Below are positions 11,851-24,976 of a stretch of DNA of 64,000 nucleotides, piece after piece. The DNA lies in contig OY986963.1 in NCBI GenBank assembly GCA_963920575.1, forward strand, positions 844,896 through 908,895, read 5' to 3'. The position numbers were made by a program, and so were the translations under genes. Under the pieces are notes generated by a model. The model searched no databases. It was not told the origin of the DNA and saw nothing but the letters and a program-made list of their open reading frames with translations. This DNA is from Narthecium ossifragum (taxonomy: Eukaryota > Streptophyta > Magnoliopsida > Dioscoreales > Nartheciaceae). Positions within the stretch are counted from its first letter, which is position 1. Each line of letters starts with the position of its first letter.

Positions 11851-14800
11851 ATGGGCGACGGTCGAAGCGGCAGCGCAAGCGGAAGCGGCGGCGGCAGCGG
11901 CGCGTCGTCTAATCGGCCGGCTTGGCTGCAGGAATACGACTTGTTGGGGAAGATCGGGGAGGGGACGTATGGGTTGGTCTTTCTTGCGCGGACTAAGGCC
12001 CGCAAGGCCTGCATCGCCATCAAGAAGTTCAAGCAATCGAAGGACGGCGACGGCGTCTCGCCCACCGCCATCCGCGAGATCATGGTTTCCTCTTCCCTTG
12101 CCTTTCATCTGAATGTGTTCCCTTTCGTTGATAATTTGGAATCAAGAACATCTAATAGGTTCCGATTACTATGATTCTGATGCTATCTTCTCTAGAATGA
12201 AGCCTAGTTAGGGTGGGAGCGATGATGGAATTCGTAACCCCCAGACCTCCTTTGGCTCAACTTCGTTAAGAAGAAAATAAAATAAGAAGAAAGATGATAA
12301 AATTTGTATTATCTTGTGATTTTTCCTGGCCCGGCTTAACATTATTAACCTGTAGAATCGGAGAACTACTAAGATGCTCTGCTAAATATGTTCAAAGAAC
12401 AGTCTAGAAAGCCCCAAAAAATCAAGCATTTGGTGAGGTAAGGTGAAGATTACCGGTTCTTTTGAAATTGTTTAGATTAAGCAAAATTTTAAGCCTCACC
12501 TCCATCTCTCGCATATCATGGTTCTGATTGTCGTCTGCATAGGATAATAGCTTCTTTTCAGGTCTCTTATAGTCGGTGATGCTGTAAACATTAATTTGTA
12601 TCAGGCTAATTTTCATGATGTAGAATTGCAAGCAAACATCAAGAAATGCGAAGAAAAGAAGATTCAGGAAATGTCTATCGAAGATGCATTGCCCTAGTTT
12701 CAGATTAAGCAAAATTTTAAGCCTCACCTCCATCTCTTGCATATCATGGTTCTTATTGTTTTCTGCATAGGATAATAGCTTCTTTTCAGGTCTCTTGTAG
12801 TCGGTGATGCGATAAACATTAATTTGTATCAGGCTAATTCTCATGATGTAAAATTGCAATCAAACATCAAGAAATGCGATGAAAAGAAGATTCAGGAAAT
12901 GTCTCGAAGACGCATTGCCCTAGGTTCAGATTAAGCAAAATTTTAAGCCTCACCTTCATCGCTCGCATGTCATGGTTCTTATTGTTGTCTGCATAGGATA
13001 ATAGCTTCTTTTCAGGTCTCTTATAGTCGGTGATGCTATAAACATTAATTTGTATTAGGCTAATTCTCATGATGTAAAATTGCAATGAAACATCAAGAAA
13101 TGCGATTGAAAGAAGTTTTAGGAAATTTCTACCAAAGACTTTGCACGTTTTGCTATTTTTAACTCTGAAAGCTAGTAGCAACTAGGACTAGCGATGAATG
13201 TTCATGAGCTAACTAGATGTTGAAAACACTGTTTTATATCTACTGATGGCATTCATGTTTGGATTCTTGCAGTGGAAATCAATGGTACTCAATATTAGTC
13301 CTTACTAGAAAATGATTGTTCTATGGTTTGTCTTAAGAACTATGACACTTTACTTCACTACTCATTTGTGTCTGTGTAAATATTCACAAGTTCAAAATGT
13401 TTCTTATTTGATATGCTGTCAATTGCGATTGTTTTTAATTTGTATTCTAATCTATCGCTAATGATGCAGTTACTAAGGGAGATATCCCATGAGAACGTTG
13501 TCAAGCTTGTGAACGTACACATCAATCATTCTGATATGTCTCTCTATCTAGCATTTGATTATGCCGAGCATGATTTATATGTAAGTATTATTTTGGAAAA
13601 GGTTTTGTATACTGCATATATTAGTTAGGTGAATGTAGTTTAACATTGTATGGATTTCATGATCTCATTGTTATAGTTCTAAATAACTATCATTTCATCG
13701 TTCATGCCGATTGTTGTCTTTAATGCAAATTTCCGTTTCTTTCTTTGAATGTGATAGGAAATCATCAGACATCATCGGGAGAAGCTTAGCCATCCTATCA
13801 ATCAGTATACTGTTAAGTCATTGCTTTGGCAGCTTCTCAATGGGTTGAATTATCTTCATAGGTATCTTATTCGTGCAATATTTATGGTTAAGATAGTTGG
13901 TGATTCTACCATGGAATACCTGATTAGTCTGTGGTTACGCACTTAATTTGCATGAGCAATAATTCAGCTAATGTTTTACTTTGGTGCTTGTCTATGTTAT
14001 GTCTTGCTGCAGTAATTGGATCATACATCGAGATCTCAAGCCATCCAACATATTGGTATGAGGCTGATTATTGATCCTGAGGAAAACTTTTGTAGAACAC
14101 ATGCTTGAGTCTTTTATTAGATCTCTCAGCTTATTACCATCTTTAACTTTAGACCTCGATTCAAATCAGGTTATGGGCGATAATGAGGAACATGGAGTTG
14201 TAAAAATTGCTGATTTTGGACTTGCCAGAATATACCAAGCTCCTCTGAAGCCTTTATTTGAGAATGGGGTACTAAATCCTGCTGGAATAAAACTTGTTGA
14301 TAGTCATAGGACGTTAATGCAAGTGTCATTTTTGCTTGTTACGTTTTTTATATGGCTAAACAGAGTGCATGGTTTCTGCTGGCGCTGTTTTGAAGTTTCC
14401 TTTTTCTTTTTTTTAGTCTAGTTCCTTTTGCCAAAATGCTTCAAAAGAACAACTTCATTTGCTGCTTATGGACTCGTTGTGTATGAGAATAAGTATGTTT
14501 ATGTGATAGTTTACGCCCTAGTATTGCCTCATAAGTAAGATACTCATCTTGGTTGTGCAGCTTGTACTCATATAAATTCCGTGAGAAACTTTTGATTTGG
14601 AGTATTTTCTTAAGAAATAGGTTTATATTGAATGTTTTGTTTCTTAAGTTGGATTTGAACTTGGCCAACCATCAAGGCCAAAAATTATCTGTAGTACTAA
14701 CTCCTAATTGGTCCAAAAAAATGGATCTAATTGAGAATGAAACAAAGTCATATGTTCTTATGCAAAATCAGTACTTCACTACCATGCAGTATTACCAGTT

Positions 14801-17800
14801 TACCACTCATTTGGCTCCAATTCTTCTTGGTGAAGTTAGGCAAAAAGTTAACTCGGGAAATCTGCATCTATCCTTCTCCAGATCCATTTTAACTACAGTG
14901 TTTTGCATGCTTAATCCATATTTGACCTGTGTTTATGATGACAACAAAAGCAGCAATGCTATCCTTCTCCGGATCCATTTTAACTACAGTGTTCTGTTGC
15001 TCTGTTTTACATGTCCCTTGTAGTCTCTTCCTTGCAAAGTAATTTATATGACTGCTTCTGATAAACAGGTCGTGGTAACTATTTGGTATCGTGCTCCTGA
15101 GCTACTACTTGGTGCAAAGCACTATACGAGTGCTGTTGGTATGATCTTTCAGCTGATAACAGAATTTGTATCGTATTCGTTCCCTTCCTTCTTGTATTTG
15201 TGTAATGAAATTTCCCTTCACTTGCACGCAGATACATGGGCTGTTGGATGCATTTTTGCTGAATTATTGACTTTGAAGCCATTGTTTCAGGGGGTGGAAG
15301 TCAAAGCCACACCACATCCATTTCAGGTGGGATTTGCATTTTGTTGCAACTGACATCAAAATCTGCATCTTGGGCATGATTATGGAGTTGCTTTTTACAC
15401 ATTAGTTAATCTATATGGTTGCTTCCTGATATATAAATATAACTTTGCAGCTTGATCAACTTGACAAGATCTTCAAGGTATTGGGTAAGAAATCGTCACT
15501 GGTCTGCTTTCTTGCCCATATGTATTAGGCAAAGCTTTTTCTGATTGAATGTATTTTCTCGCAGGGCATCCTACGGTAGAAAAATGGCCTACTTTAGTGA
15601 ACCTTCCATATTGGCAAAATGATCAACAACATATACAGGGGCGTAAATAGTAAGTCCTAGCACAGTAGGATTTTTGAAGCATATTGAAATCAATAATGAT
15701 GAGAAAGTCATATATGTAGGATTTATAGTTAACTAGCGTTATTTTCCGTCTCCAGTGACAACCCTGGTCTCCATAGCTATGTTCACTTGCCTCAGAAGAG
15801 CCCAGCCTATGATCTCCTTTCGAAGATGCTCGAGTACGTTAAGCCTTTTTTTTTTATAGATAAGCCTTTATTGAGAATTATGAACATTAGAGTCGACATC
15901 AAAATCTGCAGAGGTTGTTCAGCACTAACAGTTGACTGTTCCAAGTAATTTATTAATGCTTGTTGGGTAGAATCTTTATTTGCACATAGCAACTTGTGTG
16001 CTAGTTTTTAAAGCTATCTTAGGACTTGACTATGTAAGTTCAGTTATGCGACTTACTAAAGGCTCATATATATATTAATATCACCTGTTTACAGAAGTTC
16101 TTCTAGGCAACCCCTAGCTATGCACTTTCTATTGCTTGCCAACCTTTCCAAGTCCAGTTTTTCATAATTCGAAGAAGCTTCTGACTTGATCCATTTAGGA
16201 AGTCCTCGAAGAAAAATTGTTTGTGTTTTTCGGATCCTATGATTACTTTTTCTACTCTTAGTATTTATAGTGCTCTTTAGTTAAAAGTTGTTGACAACTT
16301 TACATTACTACTCTCCAGTTCCTAATTATTCCTTAAATGCTACTATGAAGCAAGTTCATTTTAAGTTTTGGATGGCACCTACAGATATACCTTACTGGAG
16401 AAATTTTATTCTCATGCCAGGTATGATCCTCGAAAGCGAATAACTGCAGCTCAAGCTTTGGAGCATGAGTAAGGATTTAATTCCTTGGGTTTTTTTGGTC
16501 TTGGCTTTTGTTTTATTATCCATTATTACACTTCTATCGTTCATATCCATGAGAATTATCACCCAGCTAAATAGATTCGTTTCTAGTGTCCTTTTTTGTG
16601 ATTACTATTAGAGGCTGCATCTACTAGTATGCTAGGTATGTTAAAATGATTTCTCACTAGCTTTGCTTATATGGTTTTGAAACTACCTTCAGTTTGTTAA
16701 CATGTTGGTTGTTGTTACTGCCCTGTGCCAAGTAGTGGTCCTCAGTGGCCCTTAATGGTTTTTAAGGCTCAGGGGATGCCTACCTCTACAGACAGGACAC
16801 GATCTCCCAATTAAAATGGGCCATGCATGGTAGGTTGGTCCAAGGGAGTTCTTATTAAGGGATGTATAGGGTGATGTAACTTGTTGATTACTATATAGTG
16901 GGGAATTTCATAATTCAAATCAATTGGCCCTTATTTACCTTGCAATTAACTAACTTTAAGATGCACTTCATATGTCCCTTCAGGTACATTTGAGATTATA
17001 GTCTGTTCATATTCGATCGCTAATTTCTACCATTTTTAAGGATTCTTTGAGTAAGATCTTATTGGCATGTAAGCACCTGTCACACCCATTTCATCTCGGA
17101 TAGAAGTAACTTTTAATGGTTGTGAGAGTGAGAGGCCCTAATTCTTCTCCTTTAGAGCGTACAACCCTTGAATGCCGTTAAACTCTGAATGGATGGAATA
17201 TTTGATCGATAAATCTAGAGCATTTTATCTAGGATGTTAGTTAATGAATGACAATTATCTCCTTTTATGAGACAAAGTAGATTTTCTCCTCTCAGGGAAG
17301 AGCTGCTGCTGTTGCAAATGGCTTTCCCCTCTGTCCTAGCGGTGTATAAGATGAAGTAGTGGCTCATTATTACGTTTATCCTGATTTCAACATATAGATA
17401 TCATGCAATAATCTTACCACTCCTCGACTATGAGTTTGAATTGACAGTTGGAAGGGAATTTTTTACATGCTCACCAAGAGCTAAATTCTACAATTAGCTT
17501 TTCGATAGTGTGGGTGGTTCTTTTGTAGTTTTTTTCCATAGTTTTTTTTCCGATAGACTTTAGAAATGAACTTAAACGTTTAATAGCAATTTTACTGGAA
17601 AGCAATCCTCATCACCTTTAACCTACTTGTAACTGTAGGCAGAAAGAATTTCGCACACGTGTAACTATTATTTGCATGTTTTTCATTACGAAAAACAGAA
17701 ATATAGAATAGCAAAATAGTGTAATAGTTAACTTTTTGTTAAGCTTATTTTTTCCCTTTTATGTGCATGAGTTTATATTGTTGTCTGTATCTCTGTACAA

Positions 17801-20800
17801 CTGGACAGAGTTTAATGAACTTGTATTCCACTGGTAAAACAAGCAGCACATTATCCAGAGGTAAATCTAATTACATGTTTTGGTATTATTGTTCTTATAA
17901 AATTAGAAATAAGGTGCAACTTATAGTCCGTATCTTTTTGCTGTTACATGTTATTCTGCGTATTATGTTACCTGCTTCCTGTATGCTACAACATATTTGG
18001 AAGAAATTTTATTGCTTACTCTGAAAATAAAGTACTTTCCTCTTTTTTAGGTGAGGATGCTTTTGACATATTGGTATATTTAAATGCAGAGTCTTAATGG
18101 CATTTGTATGATAGCATTTTAGTTTTGTGGCTTTATTTAAACATCGTTTGCTGTTTTTGCTTTATAGGTACTTCCGACTTGATCCCCTGCCAGGGCGGAA
18201 GTAAGTAATCCTTTAGCTCGTCTATCATGACAAAATATGTGTTCTAAATTGTTGAACTTTCGTTGGCATTTATCCTTTTTAAAAAATTTCTCAAAATGTT
18301 TGGACATGCAGCTCATGCGTAGGCATGTATCATAGTTTTATATCAAGGTAAATAAACCATGTATTTCATGATCTAAACTTACCCTGTGGAAAACTCCACA
18401 GCTCGCTTGTACCATCTCAGCCTGGAGAGAAAGTTGTAAATTATCCTGCTCGGCCAGTTGATACCACTACAGATTTCGAGGGAACAACCAGTGTTCAACT
18501 TCCGGTATACGAATATTTCTCAAGTCCTGAATGTTGCAGTGATTTCGACTTCGATCTGTCAATTGTAAACTGCATTTAGTTATTGTCCAAATCAAGGTTT
18601 TAACACTGTACTAAATAATTCGTTTAGTTTGGAGAGGACATGCCATAATCTACAATTAGAATGAAGAGAATATTTCATATTATGCCTAGTATGGGAAAGA
18701 GAAGAGAAACAAGCATGTCAACGGTATCATAACTCTCTCCAATAGGTGGATTATCTTGTCTTTATACTCGAAAAAGTTCCAACTTTCTGAGCATAACCTT
18801 TGGGAATCTAACGAATGCCAATAGCCAAGAAGCAACACATACATGCATGTCTTTGCTCGTGAAGACACGAAATCATATGTGAAAGCATGTAAGAAAATTT
18901 GCAAACTCGAAAATAAGATGGATATGCCTACACTTAATAAATGCAAGTATTTTTAATATGAGTTATGACCTATATTTCATGTCATCATCATGGTCTGGCC
19001 AAGAAACAACGCATATATGCATGCCTTTGCTCGTGAAGACAAGAATTTTTATATGAAAGCATGTAAGAAAATTGCAACTTTAAAATAAGATTGATATGGC
19101 TATACTGTATAATGGAAGTATTTATGGTTGACTTATATTTCGTGCATCAATACCATGGTCCAAGACCTTCCCCAGCAATATGAGTGTGCTATGGAGCAGA
19201 GCTGTAGTTCAAGGATAGGTTGGGCAGAGCTTTTCTTTCAGGTTTTTCGTACTTCCAAATAGTCCAACAATGAAAATAGATGGCAAGTCCCTTTGAATCT
19301 ATCAGGTCTCAATTGCTCCTGAGTTGATGACCTACTCGTGACCATGAAAGTACTAGGTAAGGTTAGAGTTTTCATGAAAGCTACATGGCCCGTTAGCTTG
19401 ATAGAGTAGACTTGAGTGAATCCATGCTGAATCTATTCTGTCTCAGAACTTCCTATAAGCATACAATAAATAAGGCCTTGACTAGGCAGAGTCTAAATGG
19501 AAGATAATTTGAGACTGTGATGCACACATAATATACGTAGATACAAATATCCGCATACAGATTTACATAAGAGAGGGAGAAGTCTTGTTGTTAGGAGGAA
19601 TCTTCTCAACACATCATAGGCATAGGATTTTGCATCTGGATAATGCATAAAGGACAACATTCATTACTGGCTATATGATTGTAGTCAATGGAACAAAATG
19701 ACTGATTAACTTGCCAATGGTGCATTGATACATAGCTAACAAATTGAGGTATTTGGGATCCACGTGTAAAACCGCCAGAGCACCATGTGTAATGTAAACA
19801 TAAATATAAAATACACGGGTGTTTAGTAGGCTTGGTGAATTGGAGATTCCTTTGACGAAGAGGACGACTTGATTTGTCTTCTGATCTAAAAATATGCTCT
19901 TCTTATCCCATTTTACCAAAAGCACAACACAGATGTGTTAATAGGTCTGCCTAATATACGTTTTTGATAAGATATGCCCGATATTGCTTGCAATATCTAT
20001 CACTTGCTAAGTTTCTTGTAGCGATAGCATTATTAACTTTTCTCAGAATGGATACTGTTTTCCTAGGAACTGTCTTGAGATCTCTTTGATGTACTAACAA
20101 TTTTATATTTCCAAATGAATCAGATTTTGCAAGAGAACTTTGTTTATTCGTGTATTGCTTGCAAGATCAACTTGGACTTGCTAACTTTACCGTAGAAAGA
20201 CATTGTCCGGACTCTAGAGTCTTTCCTTCCTCATAATAGATAAATTGCTCCAGTCTACTCTATCCTTGGTGGGGCTGTGCATATGATTCTTTGTGTCGCG
20301 ATACATGCACCTAATTGGTTGATTTTACCCTTCACCGTCACTGGATTGTTGCTCTATAAAAATGGAAACAAATGAAGGAAACAAATGAAGGGAATAGCCT
20401 TAATGAACATATCTAGATGAAGAAGGTGCTTTTCTTTCCTTATTAGTTATTACAATTGAAAGATTAATCCATTGTATCGGGCTTGCCCAGTATAACTTCA
20501 GAAAATATTATTTGTCAGAATAATATGAAAAAATTCTGAAAAATGTTATAGAACTGGTTCTGCACAAGAAATCCACCATAATAACATATTTGGTAACTTA
20601 TTTTCCTGAAAGTAGATACAGTTGTCCTGGGACTTGTCTGTACATTCCTTTGCAAGAAATTTACAGAGCTCTCCCTGTCTGTTGCGATTATGAAATTGAC
20701 CATGCAAGATAGCTTCGCGTGTGACGCATAACTTCTAGACTGGACCTACCTTATAATGTTTATGAGGTCAACTATAACTTGCTATTTCTAGTGCAGTACA

Positions 20801-21405
20801 AGCATTTTTGGATTTTGTGCACTCCTTAAATAAATAGAAATTGAGCTGTAAATGGTTTAGAGCTTTCATGACAGCCATTGGTGCACAGTCCCTGTATCTT
20901 TGATGCATGCTAGTAATTGCTTTTTCCTCACTCTACACCATTGCTGGGATGCTGTTTACTAAATCTGGGAACCAGATAATATGATCTCTCCATTTCTTAC
21001 AAAAATTCTCATGGTTTTCTAGCCTTCTGCTTATGTACATTCTGGGTTCAGGTATCATCTGGAAATGCTGTTTCGGGAAGTATCACTGCCCCTTCCATGG
21101 TGGGTCCTAGAGCTGTTCCTCGATCGATGCCTGTGGTTGGCATGCAAAGAATGCCAGGTGCTGGCATGGCAGCTTTCAATATTGCCTCGCAGGCAGGCAT
21201 GGGTGGCCTCAACCCTGGTGCTATTCCTATGCAACGAGGTCCTGCTGCCCAAGCCCATCCACAGCAGGTAATTTTTGAATTTATTCTTCATTTTTGCTTC
21301 TGCAGTTCTGATTCCAGATTTTGCTTGTTGATACAGATAAGAAGGAAAGATCAAGGGATGGGAATGCAAAATCCTGGATACCCTCAGCAGAAAAGGCGCT
21401 TTTGA
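11851..21405 (+). CDS. CDKE1: Cyclin-dependent kinase E (CDK8 of the Mediator kinase module), 15 exons
   Basis: The product is the kinase of the Mediator CDK8 module, which modulates RNA polymerase II transcription. Exons: 11851-12084, 13470-13580, 13758-13861, 14013-14055, 14170-14268, 15069-15138, 15232-15326, 15451-15484, 15565-15649, 15756-15833, 16421-16468, 18168-18200, 18402-18504, 21052-21267, 21337-21405. All join in frame with GT-AG introns into 473 residues, near the length of Arabidopsis CDKE;1. Motifs: glycine loop GEGTYG (36-41), cyclin-contact helix SPTAIRE (70-76), HRDLKPSN (155-162), DFG (179-181), [10 protein letters not shown]. The tail from about residue 370 is rich in Gly, Met, Pro and Gln and ends in a basic QQKRRF. 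An N-terminal Ser/Gly stretch precedes the kinase domain. Introns 1 and 13 carry tandem duplications. A possible extra 36-nt exon lies in intron 12. Confidence 0.96.
12473..13155. repeat. Three tandem copies of a ~227-bp unit in CDKE intron 1
   Basis: The marker GATTAAGCAAAATTTTAAGC starts at 12475, 12703 and 12929, giving periods of 228 and 226 bp. Each unit also contains GGATAATAGCTTCTTTTCAGG and ACATTAATTTGTAT. The copies are about 90% alike by eye. The minus strand is open through parts of it, but the open frame follows the repeat and has no family resemblance. Confidence 0.93.
18312..18347 (+). other. Candidate 36-nt in-frame cassette exon in CDKE intron 12
   Basis: Inside intron 12 a 36-base segment is flanked by a good acceptor (acatgcag) and a good donor (AAG|gtaaat). 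Its length is a multiple of three. Entered in the phase left by exon 12 it has no stop, and it would insert 12 residues (reading [11 protein letters not shown] after the shared Asn codon) before the conserved [10 protein letters not shown]. The usual CDKE protein lacks this insert, so it would be an alternative exon at most. Confidence 0.35.
18825..19160. repeat. Tandem duplication, period ~174 bp, in CDKE intron 13
   Basis: The segment beginning CCAAGAAGCAACACATACAT at 18825 recurs at 18999 as CCAAGAAACAACGCATATAT. TTTGCTCGTGAAGACA and AAAGCATGTAAGAAAATT are shared in order. There are two diverged copies and no coding signal. Confidence 0.8.
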
Positions 21406-24400
21406 AGTAAGTACTTCTTTTGGCCACCGGACTGTTTATTCCATAAAAATATGTTTTCGCCTACCATGTCATGCATTTTGATGCTCGACTGAGACTGAAG
21501 GTAATCTTGATATGTTCTCTCCTTTGAAGACATAGGCTGTTGCTATGAGTTGATTAGTTGAAAATCCATGTTGTATAAACACATTAGCCCAGGAACAACA
21601 AATGCAGTTTGATCTACATCTGAAAAATTGAATCGAGATTGCATACATTCTATTACTGAGCAAAATGGTGGATCAGCTTATTACCTTACTCGAGTTTTAA
21701 TCAACAAAATTAGCCGGTGGGAAAGCATTTTCTTGCCTGCATCAAAATAGAGTTTTGCCATCATGATGCTGTTCCAGAGTTCTTCAGAGAAGAAAGATCC
21801 AGGAATGCTCTCAATGTGGCACTTCAGTTTGGATAACGTATCAGGAACAGATCTTGCACAGTGAGGATCAGTTGAAAGCACGATATTGCTTGCAGCTGTT
21901 TTGTCGTCGTCGTCGTTGTGCATGTTCATTGTACAGTTAGGAGGTGGAAATGCCATCCTATCATTGTATCATGTGTGTAACAATGCCAGCCATTAGCAGG
22001 TCATAATCTATTTCTATGCACCTCTGTCCTTGCAAATCATGTTGTAACATTTTGTAAACGATGCCACTGTCAAGTGATGGTCTATTTTTGTTTCCCTTTT
22101 GTTGTTATAAAAGTATGTTGTTTTATCTTGTCAAAAGTCCTATTATATAAAGACACTAATAAATCCCCTACCACCTGATAAGGTAACTACCCTCTCTCTC
22201 TCTCCCCCATCTCCCCTACTAACTCCCCCACTAACCCTCTAACTCCCCCCCCCCCACTAACTTTCCACCTCTCTCACTAACTCCCCCACTAACTTCTCAC
22301 CTCTCCTACTAACTCCCCTCCACTTAGGTTCCACCTAGGATCATCCCTATCACATAGGACGTCATTAGGACAAATTAAAAGTTTCATTGTTAACCATCCT
22401 GCTATATAAGGATGATTCAGAAACCGTTCTGAATGAAAAGTTTCCCTTTGTATCACATCCTTCCACTTATCTAGTCTGTGCAGAATGTAAAGATCGCACA
22501 AGGAATCAGGCAACTTTCTGATTACTGAATGGGTGGATTATGAAAGCAAAGCTTTCAAATGCACTGATGGAATTAAGATTATTTAACTACAGACAGAGAA
22601 ACTTGAGAGATGAAAGAGGAATGTACGTTGAACTCGAGTTGAATTGGCCCAAAGATGAGAGATTCAAGCCACAAATTTTTACATTGTTTCAATTATAAAA
22701 GTCGAAGTTTTCAGACACAATTTGCTTAAGCTACACATTTGTAATAGGAATGTAGCGTACTCCTACACAACTACTTGGGGGCTCAATTCTTGCTGGCCCC
22801 AATGATCACAAAGAGGATTGATTTATAGAAATATACAACCCATTATGGCATTACTCTTTCCAGATACGGCATGGCCTGTCACTCGAAGCTTGAGCTCCTG
22901 CTTATCCCCCTGTGGAGAAGAAGAGGGCCATGTTACGGTTAATGACTAGCCCGTCGAAGCTGTCTCGGACCTTCCTCTGGCTGTCCCTGATGCTCCTTGG
23001 CACCCCTTGCCGTATCAGTTTCCGACCGTTGCCGCCTACTTCCAAGCTATAGCTGAAGTGCTTCACCTCCTCATGACTCATCATCACCACCCATGAATCT
23101 CAAGAAAGCCATGTAAACTGGAGAGTCCCTCCCAGGAGAAGAGCCACAAAGTGAAATATTTCAGAGCACCCCATGCTAGTGGTGGGGATGATGTGGGTGG
23201 GGTTTTGGCGGTGAGGGCGGCGGCGGCAACGGGGACAGCTTTAAGTGGTAGAGGCGATGGCTAGTGGTGGTGATGAAGGAGCCGGCGATGGCGGGCAGCG
23301 GGGTTGGGGTGGGTAGGAGGTTGTGTTGGTGAGGACGAGGAAGATGATCAGAGGGGGTATTTTAGAATTTTTTATTTAAGTGGAGTGCATATAGTAGTAA
23401 TAAAGGTGTATTTAGAATCACCCTATGACTAATTGATGGTACGAATATCTTTTTACAAAGAGTAAAGGAGCATAAAAAAAAGGAAGCTTAATTCTGTTGC
23501 TCTATCCAAAACATCACGTTAGTTCTTAGACAGGGCAAGCAAGTAGAAATTTTTGGTCAGACAAAAGAAATGAATACATAATAAAGTGCTTAGAAGGAAC
23601 CGGAGATAAAAAACCTGGTGTATAGGTGGGTACATCAAGTTTGTACAGACTACTTGTAGACATTGGATAAATGCTTGTTTTTTATGTCCAAATTTTTGTG
23701 GGCTTACCCTTATTACGGTGTTTTCATTGGATTTTGCCATAACTTATTTCCCTGTTTTCATTAAACTTAAATTTCTTCTGTGGGATAGAGGTACACAATC
23801 TAATAAGCAAAATATTTTCCAGGAACTCAAGAAACTAGCATAGATAAACCATCAAGGTATGGTGCATCAATTGAGCATGTAACCCAGATATTGAGCAGAT
23901 CAAAATAGAAGAGTGCTGCTTTTTTCTGAAAAAAATAGCATTTACAGGAAACGAAATTGATCAACCCTGGTGGTTAAGCATCCATACTCTTCAATCCCAT
24001 CAGAAAGCCTGAAACATAAGTCAACTATGGTCTAACTAAACTAGGTTGACCATCAATAGGTAATAACAGTAGCAAGAAAGACTTCTTTGCACAAGAAAAT
24101 AAGTTGGACAGCAACATGTAAGGCAACAACAAAAGCAAAACTGACACCAAGGATTATTTCAACAAACAAAAAAAAAACAGAGGCTTGTTCAGTCCAACTG
24201 CAGAACGAAAGGTGTTCTTAAAAACCTCTCAACATCATGACAGCTATCATCTCCACTGCCTCATGTTACTCCAGCACCTACAGGAAAATACTTGCATAGC
24301 TACAAGCCATACATCGACAAGAGTAAACAAACATTAGAGAGCTTATTTGCTAAGAAAAATCGGTGCACCAAGGGAGTCTCATAAATTGGAGTATAATATA

Positions 24401-24976
24401 GCACATTTCTTTAGAAAGATGGGATGGATTCTCCCTATACAGTAAAGCAGCAAATACACATAAAATAACAAATAACCAGTGTATTCAATGAAAAAGGTTT
24501 CAGCTTCTGGCTCTGTTACATGATTTTTGAAACAACAGTCCTCAAGTATGTATATTGAATGGCTGCACTAGTCTAAAAAGTTGCAGTCAGTACTTTACAG
24601 GAGTCAGCCAACCCAAAGGCCAAATAGAGCTTGATCTTTAGGCAGTGAATGTTCCATAGCACGTCATTCCAGTTCCACTAGGGGTGTTGGCTCAGGAGCA
24701 TCTCTGCCATACTGCAGAATTCTCATCTCCATGAAGCCATCTGAATCAAATACATAACATGTTGCCAATACATTCATTATAAATACATTTTACATGGTCG
24801 ATCAGGGCCTTCTTAGCCAATATGACTAGTTAGCATGGCCTGCCTTTATCCCCTACCAGCGAAGGAAGAGATCTTGCAAAAAAAAACACCGAACTTGATA
24901 CTGCATTTGCTCTTTGGCAGGATAGCATAGAACCAATGCAGGTCAAGAGGCTACCAACATACAAGATGAAGCAATA
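21406..24976. other. Intergenic region between CDKE and the PWWP gene
   Basis: The two genes converge here, so both 3' untranslated regions lie within it. From about 22185 to 22330 there is a pyrimidine-rich low-complexity stretch of CTAACTCCCCCAC-like units with a C run near 22245. From about 23170 to 23340 there is a GGTGG/GGCGGC-rich stretch. A fragment GTGTATTTAGAATCACCCT near 23411 matches the end of the foldback element at 58367-58643. No supported gene was found. Confidence 0.6.

Noticed and set aside
22138..23260. Possible second Helitron, because TCCTATTATATAAAG resembles a Helitron 5' end
   Set aside because: The base before it is G rather than A. No CTAG end with a subterminal hairpin was found at the other side.
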